Of a DNA stretch of 53,875 nt, positions 26,913 to 36,883 are shown in pieces; within the stretch, counting starts at the first letter, position 1; each line of letters starts with the position of its first letter. The DNA lies in assembly GCA_029063085.1 (NCBI GenBank), contig JAIDOW010000096.1, forward strand, positions 1 to 53,875, written 5' to 3'. This stretch comes from Lachnospiraceae bacterium (GTDB lineage: Bacteria; Bacillota; Clostridia; Lachnospirales; Lachnospiraceae). A program made the translations under genes and the position numbers. The notes under the pieces were generated by a model. That model ran no database searches. It was not told where the DNA came from and saw only the letters and a program-made list of their open reading frames with translations.

Positions 26913-26946
26913 TGCAACCGATTTTGCTTCACAAAATTGATTACCT
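26913..26946 (-). repeat. Hairpin repeat, copy 2
   Basis: A 34-bp element in the 5' untranslated region of the GH26 gene, 29 of 34 bases identical to 11502-11535 and in the same orientation. It forms an 11-bp stem with one mismatch and a 5-nt loop, just before the GH26 ribosome site. Confidence 0.7.
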
Positions 26947-26964
26947 GCCCACTTTGCATTACCT

Positions 26965-27897
26965 TTAAACTGCGGAACAGATCACCGTAAAGTCACCGCA
27001 CACCTCTTCTTCCCCGAAACCACAGGGCAGAATGAAATGGTCTCCTTTCCTTACCGGCGTGCTCCCGATAGATCCGCTTCCTTCTATTACTGAAACAAGC
27101 ATGAAACTCCTGTCTTGTTTTAGTATCTCCTTTCCTTTTACCGTGCCCTTCCACACCGTATACTTAGAACATTCCACCAGCTCCTCAAACCATGTATTGG
27201 CACTTCCTCCTCCACGCTTTTCTTCCGTCACCGCTTCCTTATAAGGAACCTCTATCACATCCAGGCTCTTTTCGATATGCAGCTCTCTTTTTTTCCCGTT
27301 GCTCAGGCGGTCATAATCATATAGACGATAGGTGATATCGCTGTTCTGCTGGGTCTCCAGTATCATCGTCCCTCCCTTGATGGCATGCACGCATCCCGGA
27401 TTAATCTGGAAGAAATCCCCTTTTCTTACCGGCACTTCCCGGATCAGTTCCTTCCACTGCCCTTCTTTGACCATCCTCCTTAATTCCTCCCGACTCCCTG
27501 CATGGTGTCCGATCACAATCGTGGCATCCTCATCACAATCCAGCACATACCAGCATTCCGTCTTTCCCAAGGCGCCGTTCTCATGCTCCCCTGCATACGC
27601 ATCATCTGGATGCACCTGTATGCTTAGATCTTCCTTTGCATCTATGATCTTGGTAAGCAGTGGAAATACTTCCCCCTCTGCATTACCAAAGAGTTCCCTT
27701 TTTTCCTTCCACAGCCTGCCCAGTGTATATCCCGCATACTCTCCGTTTTTTATCCTGCTTTCCCCCGCAGGATGGGCACTCACTGCCCAGCATTCTCCGG
27801 TATTTTCCCCGGGTATGTCGTATCCGAACACGGAACCTAACCGGCTCCCTCCCCAGACCATCTGCTTAAATACCGGCTCCAAAAACAATATCTCCAT
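26965..27897 (-). CDS. manA: Mannose-6-phosphate isomerase (class I)
   Basis: Converts mannose 6-phosphate to fructose 6-phosphate in the cytoplasm. The 310-aa protein shows the type I signature: LEPVFKQMVWGG at the N-terminus, the zinc ligands in IQVHPDD and GKTECWYVLD, and NPGCVHAIKGG. A cupin-like C-terminus follows. GAGGAAGG stands before the ATG. It lies between the phosphohexomutase and GH26 genes. In the mannan pathway it takes mannose 6-phosphate, made from GH130-derived mannose 1-phosphate by the mutase, into glycolysis. Confidence 0.93.
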   Translation of the reverse strand: MEILFLEPVFKQMVWGGSRLGSVFGYDIPGENTGECWAVSAHPAGESRIKNGEYAGYTLGRLWKEKRELFGNAEGEVFPLLTKIIDAKEDLSIQVHPDDAYAGEHENGALGKTECWYVLDCDEDATIVIGHHAGSREELRRMVKEGQWKELIREVPVRKGDFFQINPGCVHAIKGGTMILETQQNSDITYRLYDYDRLSNGKKRELHIEKSLDVIEVPYKEAVTEEKRGGGSANTWFEELVECSKYTVWKGTVKGKEILKQDRSFMLVSVIEGSGSIGSTPVRKGDHFILPCGFGEEEVCGDFTVICSAV

Positions 27898-27954
27898 TTT
27901 TTCCTTCCTCTCCCGGATATCCTCTGTTCCCTCTGGATATTCCGTATACCGCAG

Positions 27955-29679
27955 TCACTGTGTCCTACCTGTCAGATCCTCTTTTACCTTCTTTAACAGT
28001 TCATCTGCCCCGCAAAGACTGTCCGCCTTCACGCCCATATAAAACTTGATCTTCGGCTCCGTCCCGGACGGTCTTGCACAACACCAGCAGTCATTCTCCA
28101 TTTCAAAATACAATACATTGGACTTCGGCAGGGTAATCCCCTTTTCCTCTCCTGTTTCCAGATTCTTTGCCAGAGACGACTGGTAATCCCGGATTTCTTT
28201 TACCCTGATCCCTCCGATAACTGCCGGCGGGTCATTCCGCAGCTTTTCCATGATCTCCTTTATCTGCTCCGCTCCGGATATCCCTTTCAGCGTAATGGTC
28301 TGAAGGTCTTCACGGAAATATCCATACTTCTCATAAATCTCCAGCATCCCGTCCCAGAGTGTTTTTCCTTCCGCCTTGTAGGCAGCTGCCACTTCACAGA
28401 GCATCATGACCGCTACGCAGGCATCCTTATCCCTGGCATAGGTTCCCGCCAGACATCCATAGCTTTCTTCCAGTCCGAATATATAGGAATAGCTGTCATT
28501 CTCTTCAAACAGCCGTATCTGCTCACCAATGAACTTAAAGCCAGTCAGCACCTCTATCAGCTTCACACCATAGTCCCGGCACAGCACATCCGCCATATTC
28601 GTTGTGACAATGGTCTTTACCAGGGCAGCATTTTCCGGTAATGTCCCATTTTTCTTTTTCTCCCTCAAGATATATTCCGCGATCAGCATGCCCGACATGT
28701 TTCCGGTAAAACTCACATATTCTCCTGTTTTACTGTCCTTCGCATAAACACCCAGACGGTCTGCATCCGGGTCCGTGGCAAGCACAATGTCTGCATCCAC
28801 CTCCTCTGCCAGCTTAAGAGCCAGGGCAAATGCTTCCGGATCCTCCGGGTTAGGATAGGGGACTGTCGGAAAATCACCATCCGGTTTCTCCTGCTCCTCC
28901 ACCACATAGACCTGTTTAAACCCTAATTCTTTCAGCACTCTTCGGACAGGAAGATTACCCGTGCCATGAAGCGGCGTATAAACAATCTTAATATCTTCTG
29001 CCATCTCCCTGATGATCTCAGGGTGGATGCTCTGTCTCTTCAACTCCTCCATATAACGGTCATCCATCGAAGGATCAATCACGTTATATAATCCCAGTTT
29101 AATGGCTTCCTGTTCTTCTATCGTAGATACCTCGGAGAAGCTTTTTACCGCTGCCACATGAGCCAGAATATTTTTATCATGAGGCGGCGTAATCTGGGCC
29201 CCATCCTCCCAGTACACCTTATATCCATTGTATTCCGCCGGATTATGGCTGGCCGTAATAACGATCCCGGCAATACATCCCAGCTCCCTCACTGCAAAGG
29301 ACAGCTCCGGTGTGGGACGCAGGCTTTCAAAAATATACGTCTTGATCCCATTGGAGTTCAGGCACAGTGCGGCTTCTTTTGCAAACTCTGTGGACATCCT
29401 CCTGGAATCATAGGCGATGGCGACTCCTTTTTCCTGCCCGTTTGACTTGATCACATAGTTAGCCAGACCCTGAGTGGCCTTCCGCACTGTATAGATGTTC
29501 ATCCGGTTGGTTCCCGCACCGATGAGCCCGCGAAGCCCGCCTGTTCCAAACTCCAGCTCCCGGTAAAAACGATCCTCTATCTCCTTCTCGTCTCCCGCAA
29601 TATCCAGTAGTTCCTTTTTGGTCTCTTCATCAAAATACCTGTCCTCCAACCAGCTTTCATATACCTGTGTGTAATCCAT
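27955..29679 (-). CDS. Alpha-D-phosphohexomutase (phosphogluco/phosphomannomutase)
   Basis: Interconverts hexose 1- and 6-phosphates, 574 aa. The phosphoserine loop is VITASHNPAEYNG, the Mg2+ loop ATDPDADRLG, the sugar-binding loop EESYGCLAGT and the phosphate-binding loop RPSGTEPKIKF. The N-terminal GTGGLRGLIGAGTNRMN is also typical of the long Firmicute PgcA type. GAGGAGGAAC precedes the ATG. It lies 17 nt after the CE17 esterase gene and 57 nt before manA. Its place in the operon points to mannose 1-phosphate from GH130 as the main substrate, though glucose 1-phosphate is probably used too. Confidence 0.92.
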   Translation of the reverse strand: MDYTQVYESWLEDRYFDEETKKELLDIAGDEKEIEDRFYRELEFGTGGLRGLIGAGTNRMNIYTVRKATQGLANYVIKSNGQEKGVAIAYDSRRMSTEFAKEAALCLNSNGIKTYIFESLRPTPELSFAVRELGCIAGIVITASHNPAEYNGYKVYWEDGAQITPPHDKNILAHVAAVKSFSEVSTIEEQEAIKLGLYNVIDPSMDDRYMEELKRQSIHPEIIREMAEDIKIVYTPLHGTGNLPVRRVLKELGFKQVYVVEEQEKPDGDFPTVPYPNPEDPEAFALALKLAEEVDADIVLATDPDADRLGVYAKDSKTGEYVSFTGNMSGMLIAEYILREKKKNGTLPENAALVKTIVTTNMADVLCRDYGVKLIEVLTGFKFIGEQIRLFEENDSYSYIFGLEESYGCLAGTYARDKDACVAVMMLCEVAAAYKAEGKTLWDGMLEIYEKYGYFREDLQTITLKGISGAEQIKEIMEKLRNDPPAVIGGIRVKEIRDYQSSLAKNLETGEEKGITLPKSNVLYFEMENDCWCCARPSGTEPKIKFYMGVKADSLCGADELLKKVKEDLTGRTQ

Positions 29680-29696
29680 CCTTGTTGTTCCTCCTC

Positions 29697-31229
29697 TCAG
29701 ATTTGTTCACAAAAAGGTGCAAGTGGTAATCCTGCCCCATTATAAACATTTACTTTTCCATAATTAAAATAACCATACCTGACATATACAGGAGACGCAG
29801 TTTTTTCATTCCAGACCGTAATCTGTTCGCCCTGAATCACTGCACTGGCAGGATACCAGTTCTCACCGTTTTCCGATAATTCAAACCCTACAGGCATTCC
29901 CTCAATTTCCGCCTCCCGAATATCCTGTAGTCCATTATCCATACTCTTTATCCCTCCATAAGTATTAACAAAAGTAAGCGAGACCTTATTCCGTATGGGC
30001 TCTGCAAAGCGAAAGAACATAGGACTTCCCTCAATCGGCTCCTGATAAATTTTTTCCAGTACCTGTAGTGCCAGTCTGGTTCCCGGTGTCTTTTTATCCG
30101 TGGGATGGATGTTGTCATACTCTCCCAAATCCAGAAGCACTGTCAGTACTGTATATGGAACCAGATGATATACATATTCCTGTGCGAGCCTTAGTTTTGC
30201 CCAAGTATAGTCCTCTTCTTCATTTTTTGCAATAAACATCGGAAGCTGGACAATCACAAAGGGCAGGGAGGAATCCTGCCAGTCCTTCCGAAACTGAGCA
30301 ATCAGCTGCAAAAGCAGACTATCATAATGTTTCGTCTTTGTAGTGTCTTCCTCACCCTGATAGTATAAAAAACCCCTAACAGTATAAGGATATACCCTGC
30401 TTATCATGGTAGTGTACAAACCACATGGACGATACAGGGATTTCCTGCCCATCGGAGGCGGCCACGGATACTCACCAGCCTTCTCGTTTATTTTTTCCAT
30501 CTTAATTCCTGGGTTTTCCTTTTTTAGCTTTTCAACCCTGCAATTATACGCATCCAGACGCTGATTGTACTGTTCCAACGCAGTCTCATACTCTGCTTCC
30601 GTCTGGCTGTTGATCACATTTTCATATTCTTCCAGATATGGCTTTCCCTCCGGAATACTTCTCAAATTCTCTTCACTAAGCCAACAGGAAATAGAAGTAC
30701 CTCCCTGATAACAGTCTATAATCCCTATCGGAACTTTCAGCTGCTCATAAGTTTTTTTTGCAAAAAAATACGCAACTGCGGACATATCACGAAAATCTCC
30801 ATCCCTGCACATATGCCAGCTTTGCGCCGATTCCTTCTCCAATACTTCATCATCAAGATATGGTGTTTTGATCACGTTATAATAACGGATTTCCCTATAA
30901 TCCGCTTCTGCCAGTTCTTCCCCGCCAAAATCAGCATTCTGAACTTCCAGTTCCATATTTGACTGTCCGCCTGCAAACCATACCTCACCATATAAAACAT
31001 TGGTAATCTCTACCACATCTGCATTGCCCGTAATTCTCATCACATATGGACCACCTGCCGGATGAGCCGGCAAAAGTACACTCCATTTTCCTCCCGTCAC
31101 CTCCGTGACGACCTCTATATCATCTATTACAACCTGAACCTTTTCTTTCTCCTCTCCTATTCCAAACACACATACTTCTTTGTCCCGCAAAAGAACCATA
31201 TTATCAGAAAAAATACCAGCTGCTTTCAT
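29697..31229 (-). CDS. Intracellular CE17-type mannan acetylesterase
   Basis: Carbohydrate acetylesterase of 510 aa in the sialate-O-acetylesterase-like SGNH group. Motifs are FAGGQSNMELEV with the nucleophile Ser90, YYQGEEDT, and DNIHPTDKKTPG with the catalytic Asp and His. A beta-sandwich precedes the catalytic part and a C-terminal module follows. No signal peptide. AAAGGAGG precedes the ATG. Its position between GH130_1 and the mutase matches CE17 in the R. intestinalis mannan locus, where CE17 removes 3-O-acetyl groups from manno-oligosaccharides with CE2. The CE17 assignment rests on context plus the motifs. Confidence 0.85.
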   Translation of the reverse strand: MKAAGIFSDNMVLLRDKEVCVFGIGEEKEKVQVVIDDIEVVTEVTGGKWSVLLPAHPAGGPYVMRITGNADVVEITNVLYGEVWFAGGQSNMELEVQNADFGGEELAEADYREIRYYNVIKTPYLDDEVLEKESAQSWHMCRDGDFRDMSAVAYFFAKKTYEQLKVPIGIIDCYQGGTSISCWLSEENLRSIPEGKPYLEEYENVINSQTEAEYETALEQYNQRLDAYNCRVEKLKKENPGIKMEKINEKAGEYPWPPPMGRKSLYRPCGLYTTMISRVYPYTVRGFLYYQGEEDTTKTKHYDSLLLQLIAQFRKDWQDSSLPFVIVQLPMFIAKNEEEDYTWAKLRLAQEYVYHLVPYTVLTVLLDLGEYDNIHPTDKKTPGTRLALQVLEKIYQEPIEGSPMFFRFAEPIRNKVSLTFVNTYGGIKSMDNGLQDIREAEIEGMPVGFELSENGENWYPASAVIQGEQITVWNEKTASPVYVRYGYFNYGKVNVYNGAGLPLAPFCEQI

Positions 31230-31252
31230 CTTTACCTCCTTTTGTCATATCC

Positions 31253-31334
31253 CAAAGTCCTGCTCCCATTGACGTCCGGTCAAACCGCCCGGCAGCCTAT
31301 ATCAAAAAACGGAGAGTGGAAAACAGGACCTTTG
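31253..31334 (-). other. Long-range stem in the GH130_1-CE17 intergenic region
   Basis: CAAAGTCCTG (31253-31262) pairs with CAGGACCTTTG (31324-31334) with one bulged base, enclosing about 60 nt. It lies between two genes of the operon and could be an mRNA structure that sets relative expression. No terminator U-run is present. Confidence 0.35.
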
Positions 31335-31378
31335 AAATACAACCACACACATTTATAAAGGGGGATATCCTAAGATAT

Positions 31379-32554
31379 CTATTCTAAAGAATCCAGAAAT
31401 TCCAGATTCTTTTTGATAAGTTCACAGCGCTGCTGTACACAAAGCACAGAACGCATTGGATCTTCGGGTGTATGGAATACATAATCCACCAGTCTGTCTA
31501 TAGTTGTTGTGGCCACATGCAGTCTGGTATCTGATGAAGCATAATAAATGAATACTTCATTATTCTCATTTACCACTGCACCATTGGTAAATACCACATT
31601 GCTTACATCACCAATCCGTTCTTCACCTAATGGAGCAATCAGGAATCCCGATGGCTCTGCAATCACTTTGGACGGCTCCTTTAAATCTGTTGCAAACGCA
31701 TATATAACATAACGCAGACCTGCTGCCGTATTCCTCACTCCATGGGCAATATGAATGAATCCTTTATCTGTCTTGATGGGAACGGCACCAGCACCGTTTT
31801 TTGCCTCGGTTATCGTATGATACTTTCTTTTACTTGTAATGATTTCTTCATCAATGACAGGATTCATAATATCATCGCACAATCCAAATCCCACACCACC
31901 GCCTGAGCCGGTATCAATAAAATCATCCATGGGACGGGTATAAAATGCATACTTTCCGTCCACAAACTCAGGATGCAGTACCACATTTCTCTGCTGTGGG
32001 GAACGAAGGGTTTTCAAGTTGGGAAGTCTCTCCCAATTCACCATATCTTTTGTTCTTACAATTCCCGCTGCCGCTATAGCTGCAGATAAATCCCCGCTTT
32101 TCGTATCCTTACTCTCAGAACAGAATACACCGTAAATATAACCATCCTCGTGCTTAGTCAGCCGCATATCATATACATTTGTTTCCTCTGCACAGGTATC
32201 CTCCAATAAAATCGGATAATCCATAAACCGGAATCCGTCTACACCGTTATCACTTACAGCAACACCAAAAAAGGATTTTCTGTCATTTCCTTCAATCCTT
32301 GCCACCAGATAATATTTCCCATCCAGATAAACAGCACCTGCATTAAACACGGCATTCACGCCAAGACGTTCCATAAAATACGGGTTGGTTTCAGGATTTA
32401 AATCATATTTCCATGTAAGCGGAATGTGATCTCTAGTAAGCACCGGATATTCGTATCTGTCATAAATTCCGTTATAAAAATCCGTTTTTTTATTTTTTCT
32501 GTTTATGATTTCCTCATAACGGGATAACTGTTTTTTATAATCCTCTTTAAACAT
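31379..32554 (-). CDS. GH130_1 4-O-beta-D-mannosyl-D-glucose phosphorylase
   Basis: Phosphorolyses mannosyl-beta-1,4-glucose to mannose 1-phosphate and glucose in the cytoplasm. The 391-aa length is that of the GH130_1 type. Five-bladed propeller motifs are seen: [31 protein letters not shown] with the catalytic Asp region, [15 protein letters not shown], and [16 protein letters not shown]. The start codon overlaps the 3' end of the cellobiose epimerase gene by 8 nt, fitting coupled translation with the enzyme that makes its substrate from mannobiose. Confidence 0.92.
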   Translation of the reverse strand: MFKEDYKKQLSRYEEIINRKNKKTDFYNGIYDRYEYPVLTRDHIPLTWKYDLNPETNPYFMERLGVNAVFNAGAVYLDGKYYLVARIEGNDRKSFFGVAVSDNGVDGFRFMDYPILLEDTCAEETNVYDMRLTKHEDGYIYGVFCSESKDTKSGDLSAAIAAAGIVRTKDMVNWERLPNLKTLRSPQQRNVVLHPEFVDGKYAFYTRPMDDFIDTGSGGGVGFGLCDDIMNPVIDEEIITSKRKYHTITEAKNGAGAVPIKTDKGFIHIAHGVRNTAAGLRYVIYAFATDLKEPSKVIAEPSGFLIAPLGEERIGDVSNVVFTNGAVVNENNEVFIYYASSDTRLHVATTTIDRLVDYVFHTPEDPMRSVLCVQQRCELIKKNLEFLDSLE

Positions 32555-33719
32555 CTGCTTTCCTCCTCAACAATTCAAAACACATTCTGCCAGAATGATA
32601 TGGGCACTTCCATGGTTCCACAATCGGCTTTGGATTTGTCGGATTCCCATTGCCGTCCACTTCCCAGAACCATTCGGAGCCTTCTCTTTCATCAATGATA
32701 TGGTTCTTTATATATTCCCACAGAGCCCGGACTGTCTTAATATACTCAATTTTTTCCGGGTTCTTCTGATATCCGTTATAAAATCCTACCATAGCCTCAG
32801 CCTGTACCCACCATACTCTGGTTTCATCCACCACACCATTACAGCTCTCTACCGGCAAAGAACAGCCGTCAAAAGCTTCCTTATATACTTGGGCAGTCAG
32901 CCTTGCCGTTATCTTTTCCAATTTATCTGTATACTGTTTATCTCCTAAAACCTCTAATCCTCTGTCAATCAGCCATGCCGTCTCGATGTCATGTCCATAA
33001 GAGTACACATCTGCCAGAGAATGATAGGTATCATCAAAAAATACTTCAAGTCTCCCAAATTCCGCATTGTACATCTTATCTGCAAATACATCCAGAATGA
33101 AACGCATACTGTCTGCCACCTGCTGCCTGCCGCTAACTCGGTAAAGTTCTGTATAAGCCTCAAATACATGAAGCAGTGTGTTCATAGTCCTTGCAGCGTC
33201 AACACCATTTTCAGAGAGTTTCTCATTCGATACCGGCTGGAAATCTCTTGTAAATGCTTCCAGATATCCCATTTCATCCCTGCACCGGCTCTCAATCAGA
33301 TGGTACAGACTTAGAGCAAGCTCCATAGCCTCCTCATTTTTTACTGCATCATAATATGATGACAGTGCATATATGGCAAATGCCTGATTATAGGTATGTT
33401 TGGTACCGTCACATACCGTTCCGTCATAATTCAATGACCAGAACACACCTTTATTTTCTTTATCCAAACAGGACTTCACTAAGAACGCATAAGCATGATC
33501 TGCATATCTCAAATAAGAATCATCTCCAAAGGTAAGATATGCATTGGCAAAAAACCACAGAATCCGGCTGTTTAAAATACATCCTTTCTCTGCTGTCTTA
33601 TCCAGCTTCAGATCATAATCCAGCAATCCATAATAGCCCCCGTTATTTTCATCTATCAACTTTTCCCAAAAGGGAATCACATGATTCAAAAATTCATTTT
33701 TTACTTCATCAACTACCAC
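32547..33719 (-). CDS. Cellobiose 2-epimerase
   Basis: Epimerises the reducing-end sugar of beta-1,4 disaccharides; here it should turn mannobiose into mannosyl-glucose. It belongs to the AGE superfamily ((alpha/alpha)6 barrel), 390 aa. Typical segments are [45 protein letters not shown] and [15 protein letters not shown] with the catalytic His residues. The start is best taken as GTG at 33719, behind AAGGAGG with 5-nt spacing; the ATG at 33743 has no ribosome site. It overlaps the GH130_1 gene. Upstream lies the G11 hairpin. Confidence 0.92.
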   Translation of the reverse strand: MVVDEVKNEFLNHVIPFWEKLIDENNGGYYGLLDYDLKLDKTAEKGCILNSRILWFFANAYLTFGDDSYLRYADHAYAFLVKSCLDKENKGVFWSLNYDGTVCDGTKHTYNQAFAIYALSSYYDAVKNEEAMELALSLYHLIESRCRDEMGYLEAFTRDFQPVSNEKLSENGVDAARTMNTLLHVFEAYTELYRVSGRQQVADSMRFILDVFADKMYNAEFGRLEVFFDDTYHSLADVYSYGHDIETAWLIDRGLEVLGDKQYTDKLEKITARLTAQVYKEAFDGCSLPVESCNGVVDETRVWWVQAEAMVGFYNGYQKNPEKIEYIKTVRALWEYIKNHIIDEREGSEWFWEVDGNGNPTNPKPIVEPWKCPYHSGRMCFELLRRKADV

Positions 33720-33803
33720 AGTAACCTCCTTATCTTCCAACATAAAGAATGGTCTGCATTCCCCCTGTGGATTTCCAAATTCTAAACTCTTTTCATTAAT
33801 TTT

Positions 33804-33863
33804 GAAGGGAGATACTGCCCAAAAAGGGGGGGGGGGAAGATTAAGGCAGCATTAACTCCCTTC
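33804..33863 (-). repeat. Intergenic hairpin with a G11/C11 tract in its loop
   Basis: GAAGGGAG plus ATACTGCC (33804-33819) pairs with GGCAGCAT (33845-33852) and CTCCCTTC (33856-33863), leaving a 3-nt bulge. The roughly 25-nt loop holds an uninterrupted run of 11 G at 33826-33836 (C on the transcript). It lies between GH130_2 and the epimerase gene, inside the operon. Confidence 0.7.
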
Positions 33864-33903
33864 CATAAAAGAAAAAGCTTTTATTCCTGTATTTATGATA
33901 AAA

Positions 33904-34929
33904 TCAGCGGATTCCTATTTCACTGTCCTGTTCACTCAAAACACTGTGAGCTTTAATATACTCTACAATCTCTTCCAGCTTCGTAAATGCCAGACCAACA
34001 TAACTGTCAGCTGCACCATAATAAATTGCAATTCTTCCAGTATCAGCATCCTGAAGCGTAGCACACGGAAAACATACATTGGGAACAAAACCTCTTTCCT
34101 CATACCACTCTTCAGGCGTCAGTAAATAGTTCTCGCATCTGTATTTTACAATAGATGGGTTATCTATATCCAATATTGCTCCACCTATACTATAAACAAA
34201 ACCGTTACAGGTTCCACTTACCCCATGATAGAATAAAAGCCATCCCTCTGAAGTCTCAATCGGTGCCGCACCGCCTCCGATTTTTACGGATTCCCACCAT
34301 TCGGAACCCTTACCCATAACATGTCTGTGTCTGCCCCAATAGACCATATCCGGACTTTCACTTAAGAAGACATCCCCAAACGGTGTATGCCCGCTGTCGC
34401 TCGGTCTTGAAAGCAACATAAACTTGTCATTTATTTTCCTTGGAAACAGCACTGCATTCCGGTTAAACGGGATAAACGGATTTTCTATTCTGACAAATGT
34501 CTTAAAATCGGTAGTTTTTGCCATGCCGATTGCCGCTCCGTAAAAATCAGTACACCACATGATATAATAAATATCTTCTACCTTTACCAACCTTGGATCA
34601 TAGGCATATTTGGGCATAAAATCGTTTCCGTTTTCATCCACAAAATGTATTTTCTCTTCATCATACTGCCAATGAATTCCGTCCTGGCTGTGACCAAGAT
34701 AGATATAGGGGATTCCATTCACCTGTTCCCCACGGAAGACACCGATAAATTCTCCATTATAAGGCATAACTGCCGAATTAAATATTCTGGCAACATTTTT
34801 CAACGGATTTCTTCCAATAATCGGATTTTCTGTATACCTCCAAATCGGAGCATCGCCGGTTTTCTCCGGTTTATCCTGCCACGGAATATTTGGAAGTGCA
34901 CTTCCTCCAATAAACTTTACTTTTGACAT
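33904..34929 (-). CDS. GH130_2 beta-1,4-manno-oligosaccharide phosphorylase
   Basis: Releases mannose 1-phosphate from the non-reducing end of manno-oligosaccharides, 341 aa. Propeller motifs are FNSAVMPYNGEFIGVFRGE, YAYDPRLVKVEDIYYIMW with the proton-donor Asp region, RNAVLFPRKINDKFMLLSRP and WLLFYHGV. Length and motifs fit the GH130_2 type rather than the mannosylglucose type. TAGGAG stands before the ATG. It begins 10 nt after the permease gene and is first of the enzymes in the operon. Confidence 0.9.
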   Translation of the reverse strand: MSKVKFIGGSALPNIPWQDKPEKTGDAPIWRYTENPIIGRNPLKNVARIFNSAVMPYNGEFIGVFRGEQVNGIPYIYLGHSQDGIHWQYDEEKIHFVDENGNDFMPKYAYDPRLVKVEDIYYIMWCTDFYGAAIGMAKTTDFKTFVRIENPFIPFNRNAVLFPRKINDKFMLLSRPSDSGHTPFGDVFLSESPDMVYWGRHRHVMGKGSEWWESVKIGGGAAPIETSEGWLLFYHGVSGTCNGFVYSIGGAILDIDNPSIVKYRCENYLLTPEEWYEERGFVPNVCFPCATLQDADTGRIAIYYGAADSYVGLAFTKLEEIVEYIKAHSVLSEQDSEIGIR

Positions 34930-34938
34930 AAGCTTCTC

Positions 34939-35850
34939 CTATTCTTTTACAGAGCCCTGCGTCATACCTGCATAAATCTGCTTTTGCAGTAAGAGGAAGA
35001 TGATCAGGGTCGGCAGAAGGGTAATAACAATTCCTGCACAGATAATCTCCCACTGCGAACCGTAAGGACCTGTAAATTTATATAATGCTGTAGAAATAAC
35101 CGCTAAATCTGAGCTTGGCATATACAAATATGGTGTGTAAAATTCATTGTAAAAGCCTACACCCTTAATAATGATTACCGTTACGATCGCCGGCTTTAAC
35201 AATGGTAAGATAATCTTCCGATACACCTTAAAATACGAAGCTCCATCCATGATTGCCGACTCATCCAGTGAATACGATATATTCTCCAGAAACTGTAAAA
35301 AGATATAAATGGAAATGATATCCGTACCTGCAAACAGAAGAATCGTAGACCAGCGGGTATTAAATAATCCCATTTTATTAATGATCTGGAACACACTCAT
35401 CTGCATGGTGATACTCGGAATCAGGGAAGCAACCAAAAACAGATTACTGATCATTCCTCTTCCGGGAAACTTAAACCGGTTGATAATATATGCCGTCATC
35501 GTTCCGGTCAATACTGTCGCAATAATAGATGCAAACAGGATTATTACCGTATTGAAAAAGCCGAGAGACATTTTTCCATCCACAAATGCCCGGACATAGT
35601 TATCAAAGTTCAGATTTTTCGGAAGTTCGAATACTCCGGTAGTCAGAAATTCTTCATGTCCCTTGAAGGAACCCAAAAATACTACTACCAAAGGAAGCAG
35701 AATGACTGCCGCAGTAAAAATCAGCACTGCATATTTTAATAAGGTAAGCGGAAGCTTCTTTAATTTGACTTTTTTCTTTCTTGCCTTTCTTTCTGCCTTT
35801 TCAGCCATATGGTCATTATACTGCTTCTGCAATTTGACTTTATTTGCCAT
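34939..35850 (-). CDS. Sugar ABC transporter permease (MalG-like)
   Basis: Second permease of the manno-oligosaccharide importer, 303 aa, six membrane segments. A basic N-terminal tail with KAERKARKKKVK is followed by the first helix. The EAA-loop ESAIMDGASYFKVYRKIILP lies at about residue 190-210 and contacts an ATPase, which is not encoded here; a shared MsmK-type ATPase is likely. The start at 35850 lies behind GAGGG inside the end of the upstream permease gene (11-nt overlap). Confidence 0.92.
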   Translation of the reverse strand: MANKVKLQKQYNDHMAEKAERKARKKKVKLKKLPLTLLKYAVLIFTAAVILLPLVVVFLGSFKGHEEFLTTGVFELPKNLNFDNYVRAFVDGKMSLGFFNTVIILFASIIATVLTGTMTAYIINRFKFPGRGMISNLFLVASLIPSITMQMSVFQIINKMGLFNTRWSTILLFAGTDIISIYIFLQFLENISYSLDESAIMDGASYFKVYRKIILPLLKPAIVTVIIIKGVGFYNEFYTPYLYMPSSDLAVISTALYKFTGPYGSQWEIICAGIVITLLPTLIIFLLLQKQIYAGMTQGSVKE

Positions 35851-36778
35851 AATCATCCCTCTTTCCTTCAATAAAATGCTTCTGAATAAAGGTAACAATC
35901 ATTATGAAGATCAGTAAGACAACACCCATGGCAGATGCCAGACCAATCTTCCGGCTTCCAAACGCTGTATTTAATGTCTGGATGACAAAGGTTGAGGAAC
36001 CATTATTACCACCTGTCATAATATATGGAATTTCAAATACGCTGATAGCACCTTTTACCGCCAGAATCAGGTTTAAGCTTACTACTGTTTTGATATTCGG
36101 CAGGATAATGTACATAAACTGCTGCCATGTATTTGCCCCATCCAGACTTGCCGCTTCTAACAGTTCACCGCTCACTGACTGGATAGCACCGTTAAACATG
36201 ACCATATTCTGCCCCATATATCTCCAAAGCGAAACAAATACCAATGAAATATTGATGATCGCTGCATTTCCCAACCATAAAGGCAACTGCTCAGGGTCAG
36301 CTCCCAATGCAGTCAAAATTGTATCCAGCGTTCCACCGCCCTTGTAGAAATACAGGAAAACCATACCAACCGCAACACCATTGATCAAGCTCGGGAAAAA
36401 AATAACGCCTTTAAAAAAGTTTCCTCCCTTTATCTTGGCATTTAAAACAGTGGCAAAAAACAGTGCCAGTGCAATCTGTATAAGAGATCCAATAAAATAA
36501 TAAATACTATTCTTTAATACTTTCAGATACTCCGGTCTTGTAAAAACCTCCAAATAATTATCAAACCCTATCCATGTCTTTTTTGTACTAAATCCATCCC
36601 ATTTCATGAAGCTATACTTTACCATATCCACAAATGGCAGATATGTGAAAGCAATCAGAAGAAACATAGGCACAATCAAAAATGAGATTACAATAATCCA
36701 TTTCTGGGTTTTTCTTCTTGTCAGAAATTCTTTCAAGACGGAGGGCTCCTTTACTTTCTTTTCTTCTTCATTTTCCAC
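35840..36778 (-). CDS. Sugar ABC transporter permease (MalF-like)
   Basis: First permease of the importer, 312 aa, with six membrane segments. The EAA motif reads EAASLDGANTWQQFMYIILP near residue 205. The start codon is GTG at 36778 behind AAAGGAGG. It lies 105 nt downstream of the binding-protein gene, with a weak stem between them, which may let the binding protein be made in excess. It is translationally coupled to the MalG-like gene. Confidence 0.92.
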   Translation of the reverse strand: MENEEEKKVKEPSVLKEFLTRRKTQKWIIVISFLIVPMFLLIAFTYLPFVDMVKYSFMKWDGFSTKKTWIGFDNYLEVFTRPEYLKVLKNSIYYFIGSLIQIALALFFATVLNAKIKGGNFFKGVIFFPSLINGVAVGMVFLYFYKGGGTLDTILTALGADPEQLPLWLGNAAIINISLVFVSLWRYMGQNMVMFNGAIQSVSGELLEAASLDGANTWQQFMYIILPNIKTVVSLNLILAVKGAISVFEIPYIMTGGNNGSSTFVIQTLNTAFGSRKIGLASAMGVVLLIFIMIVTFIQKHFIEGKRDDYGK

Positions 36779-36823
36779 TGCAACTCCTCCTTTTACCCAT
36801 ATTCAGGCTGCTGTTAAGATAGA

Positions 36824-36861
36824 GGGCTTCCGATCTATACTTCATGATAAACCTGAAGCCC
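36824..36861 (-). other. Weak stem between the binding-protein and permease genes
   Basis: GGGCTTC (36824-36830) and GAAGCCC (36855-36861) form a 7-bp stem with a 24-nt loop. Hairpins here often stabilise the upstream message in sugar ABC operons. The fold is weak. Confidence 0.35.
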
Positions 36862-36883
36862 CATCCAAAACAGATTTACTTAA

